The notes beneath the pieces were generated by a model. The model searched no databases and was not told where the DNA came from. It saw only the letters and a list, made by a program, of their open reading frames with translations. A stretch of DNA of 5,859 bases, taken from Dehalococcoidia bacterium. Its GTDB lineage: Bacteria; Chloroflexota; Dehalococcoidia; Tepidiformales; Tepidiformaceae. Numbering within the stretch: the stretch's first letter is position 1; each line of letters opens with the position of its first letter. Shown here piece after piece: positions 5,141 to 5,859 of this stretch. The DNA lies in the NCBI GenBank assembly GCA_009838385.1, contig VXRS01000281.1, positions 1 through 5,859 of the forward strand, in the 5' to 3' direction. The translations under genes were made by a program, and so were the position numbers.

Positions 5141-5859
5141 GTCGGCGCCGGCGAAGGCCTCAGCGGCCTTCGCCTCCTCCTCGGGCACGCCATCGATGAG
5201 GACGAGCGAGCGCCCCGAATAGGCGGGCACGCGCGGTCCGGGGAGGACCGTGCCGGTCAGGTTCACGGGATCGACGGCGCTGACGACAACGCGCTCGCCG
5301 GAGGCGGGCTCGTTGCGGGTGCGGCGGAGCTGCTCGACGGCATCGATGAGGGCGTACTGCTCGCCGACGACGCCGGAGACGAAGCGTCCACCGCGGACAT
5401 CGCCGCGGGCTTCCATCGTGCGGAGTGCGCGGAGGACCGAGCGCCAGGGAAGGCTGAAGCGCTCGTGGGTGGCGAGGTCACGGAAGACGACGCCGTAGCG
5501 TTCGAGGAGCACGCTGGCGACGAGGGCGGCGAGCTCCTCCTGGCGGGCGGGGTCGACCGGCGGCGCCTCGACGAGTGACCAGCGGCCGGGGGGGCCGCCG
5601 AGGACGAGTCCGAGGCGGTAGCTGGCGACGGGGCGGCGAACGGCGGGGCGGCGGCGGCCGGAGGAGGAGCGCGCGAAGATCTTGCGCACGCCTTCGAAGC
5701 CATCGGAGGCGACGAGGCCGGTGGCGATGAGCTCACGCAGAGTGTCTTCGGTCTGGCTCGAGAGCTGGCCCGTTTCACGGACGAGCTCGTCGAAGAAGAG
5801 GGCGCCACGCTCGCGCAGGAGGTCGACGATGGTGGAGGCGGCGCCGGGAGGGGCAGGGA
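5132..5859 (-). CDS. Lhr-type DEAD/DEAH helicase, C-terminal part (5' end outside window)
   Basis: The last 241 residues of a large helicase-related protein; the frame stays open to the window edge. The GTG at 5689 is an internal valine, because recognisable family sequence lies upstream of it. No helicase motor motifs are in the window, only the C-terminal region typical of Lhr proteins (full length usually around 1,400-1,500 residues). A winged-helix-like segment (about residues 5-55) runs LFFDELV to ELIATGLVASDGF. After a basic linker comes GRWSLV (91-96), then LLERYGVV (117-124). GGRFVSGVVGEQYAL (156-170), SAVDPVNLTG (193-202) and PGPRVPA lead to a final DGVP. Lhr proteins are ATP-dependent 3'-5' DNA/RNA-DNA translocases linked to DNA repair. 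The tail after DGVP is short. It converges on the amidohydrolase with a 9-bp gap and appears functionally unrelated to it. Confidence 0.88.
   Translation of the reverse strand, partial: PAPPGAASTIVDLLRERGALFFDELVRETGQLSSQTEDTLRELIATGLVASDGFEGVRKIFARSSSGRRRPAVRRPVASYRLGLVLGGPPGRWSLVEAPPVDPARQEELAALVASVLLERYGVVFRDLATHERFSLPWRSVLRALRTMEARGDVRGGRFVSGVVGEQYALIDAVEQLRRTRNEPASGERVVVSAVDPVNLTGTVLPGPRVPAYSGRSLVLIDGVPEEEAKAAEAFAGADRR
5150..5174 (+). terminator. Strong GC hairpin after the amidohydrolase gene, possible terminator
   Basis: Perfect 10-bp stem GGCGAAGGCC / GGCCTTCGCC (5150-5159 and 5165-5174) with a 5-nt loop, beginning 28 bases after the amidohydrolase stop. No T-tract follows on either strand, so it is not a canonical intrinsic terminator, although high-GC bacteria often use such stems. 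It lies inside the helicase coding end, where it encodes an Ala/Glu-rich stretch that can produce this symmetry by itself. Confidence 0.3.

Noticed and set aside
5132..5689. A complete 185-aa gene starting at the GTG at 5689 (minus)
   Set aside because: The same frame continues without a stop to the window edge, with Lhr-like winged-helix sequence upstream, so the GTG is an internal valine codon.
5263..5808. 181-codon minus-strand frame over the helicase
   Set aside because: Its Ser/Ala/Pro low-complexity product in a different frame from the recognised Lhr C-terminus marks it as a shadow.
1..5859. CRISPR arrays, tRNA or rRNA genes, insertion sequence ends, transposase or integrase genes
   Set aside because: I looked for regularly spaced repeats, cloverleaf-like segments and transposase motifs on both strands and saw none. 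The short inverted repeats found are confined to gene borders.

Overview
This is a high-GC bacterial window, about two thirds G+C or more by eye in most genes. It holds seven protein genes and two well-structured control regions, with no RNA genes, IS elements or CRISPR. The sequence alone does not fix the taxon. Gene content (a soluble class I P450, a single-cluster ferredoxin, a KstD-like flavoprotein, a COG2159 amidohydrolase and an Lhr-type helicase) would suit an actinobacterium or a high-GC Chloroflexota lineage.

Layout: 1-945 (+) is the 3' part of a cytochrome P450. It is followed by a small unrecognised ORF (964-1290, +). A [3Fe-4S]-type ferredoxin (1287-1484, -) faces them, and its stop codon shares a CTAG palindrome with the stop of the small ORF. 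The 162-bp gap 1485-1646 carries candidate back-to-back promoters for the ferredoxin (-) and for an FAD-dependent dehydrogenase (1647-3032, +), with an inverted repeat across the + strand -35. A VapBC-type toxin-antitoxin operon (3127-3890, +) follows. In front of it is a striking operator of four 7-bp half-sites with exact dyad symmetry. Its PIN toxin carries a two-knuckle zinc-ribbon-like insert. Next comes an amidohydrolase (3953-5122, +). It converges with the C-terminal part of an Lhr-type helicase (5132-5859, -), which runs off the window.

How the genes may work together: the P450 and ferredoxin form a plausible hydroxylase and electron-donor pair. The flavoprotein and amidohydrolase look like other steps of an oxidative catabolic route for a hydrophobic or cyclic substrate; this is inference and the substrate is unknown. 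The flavoprotein and amidohydrolase genes share a 15-bp inverted-repeat element (14 of 15 positions identical) in their leader or promoter regions, which could be a common operator. The toxin-antitoxin pair sits between them, has visibly lower GC in sampled lines, and looks like a separate insertion with its own autoregulation. The helicase is a DNA maintenance gene unrelated to the metabolic genes.
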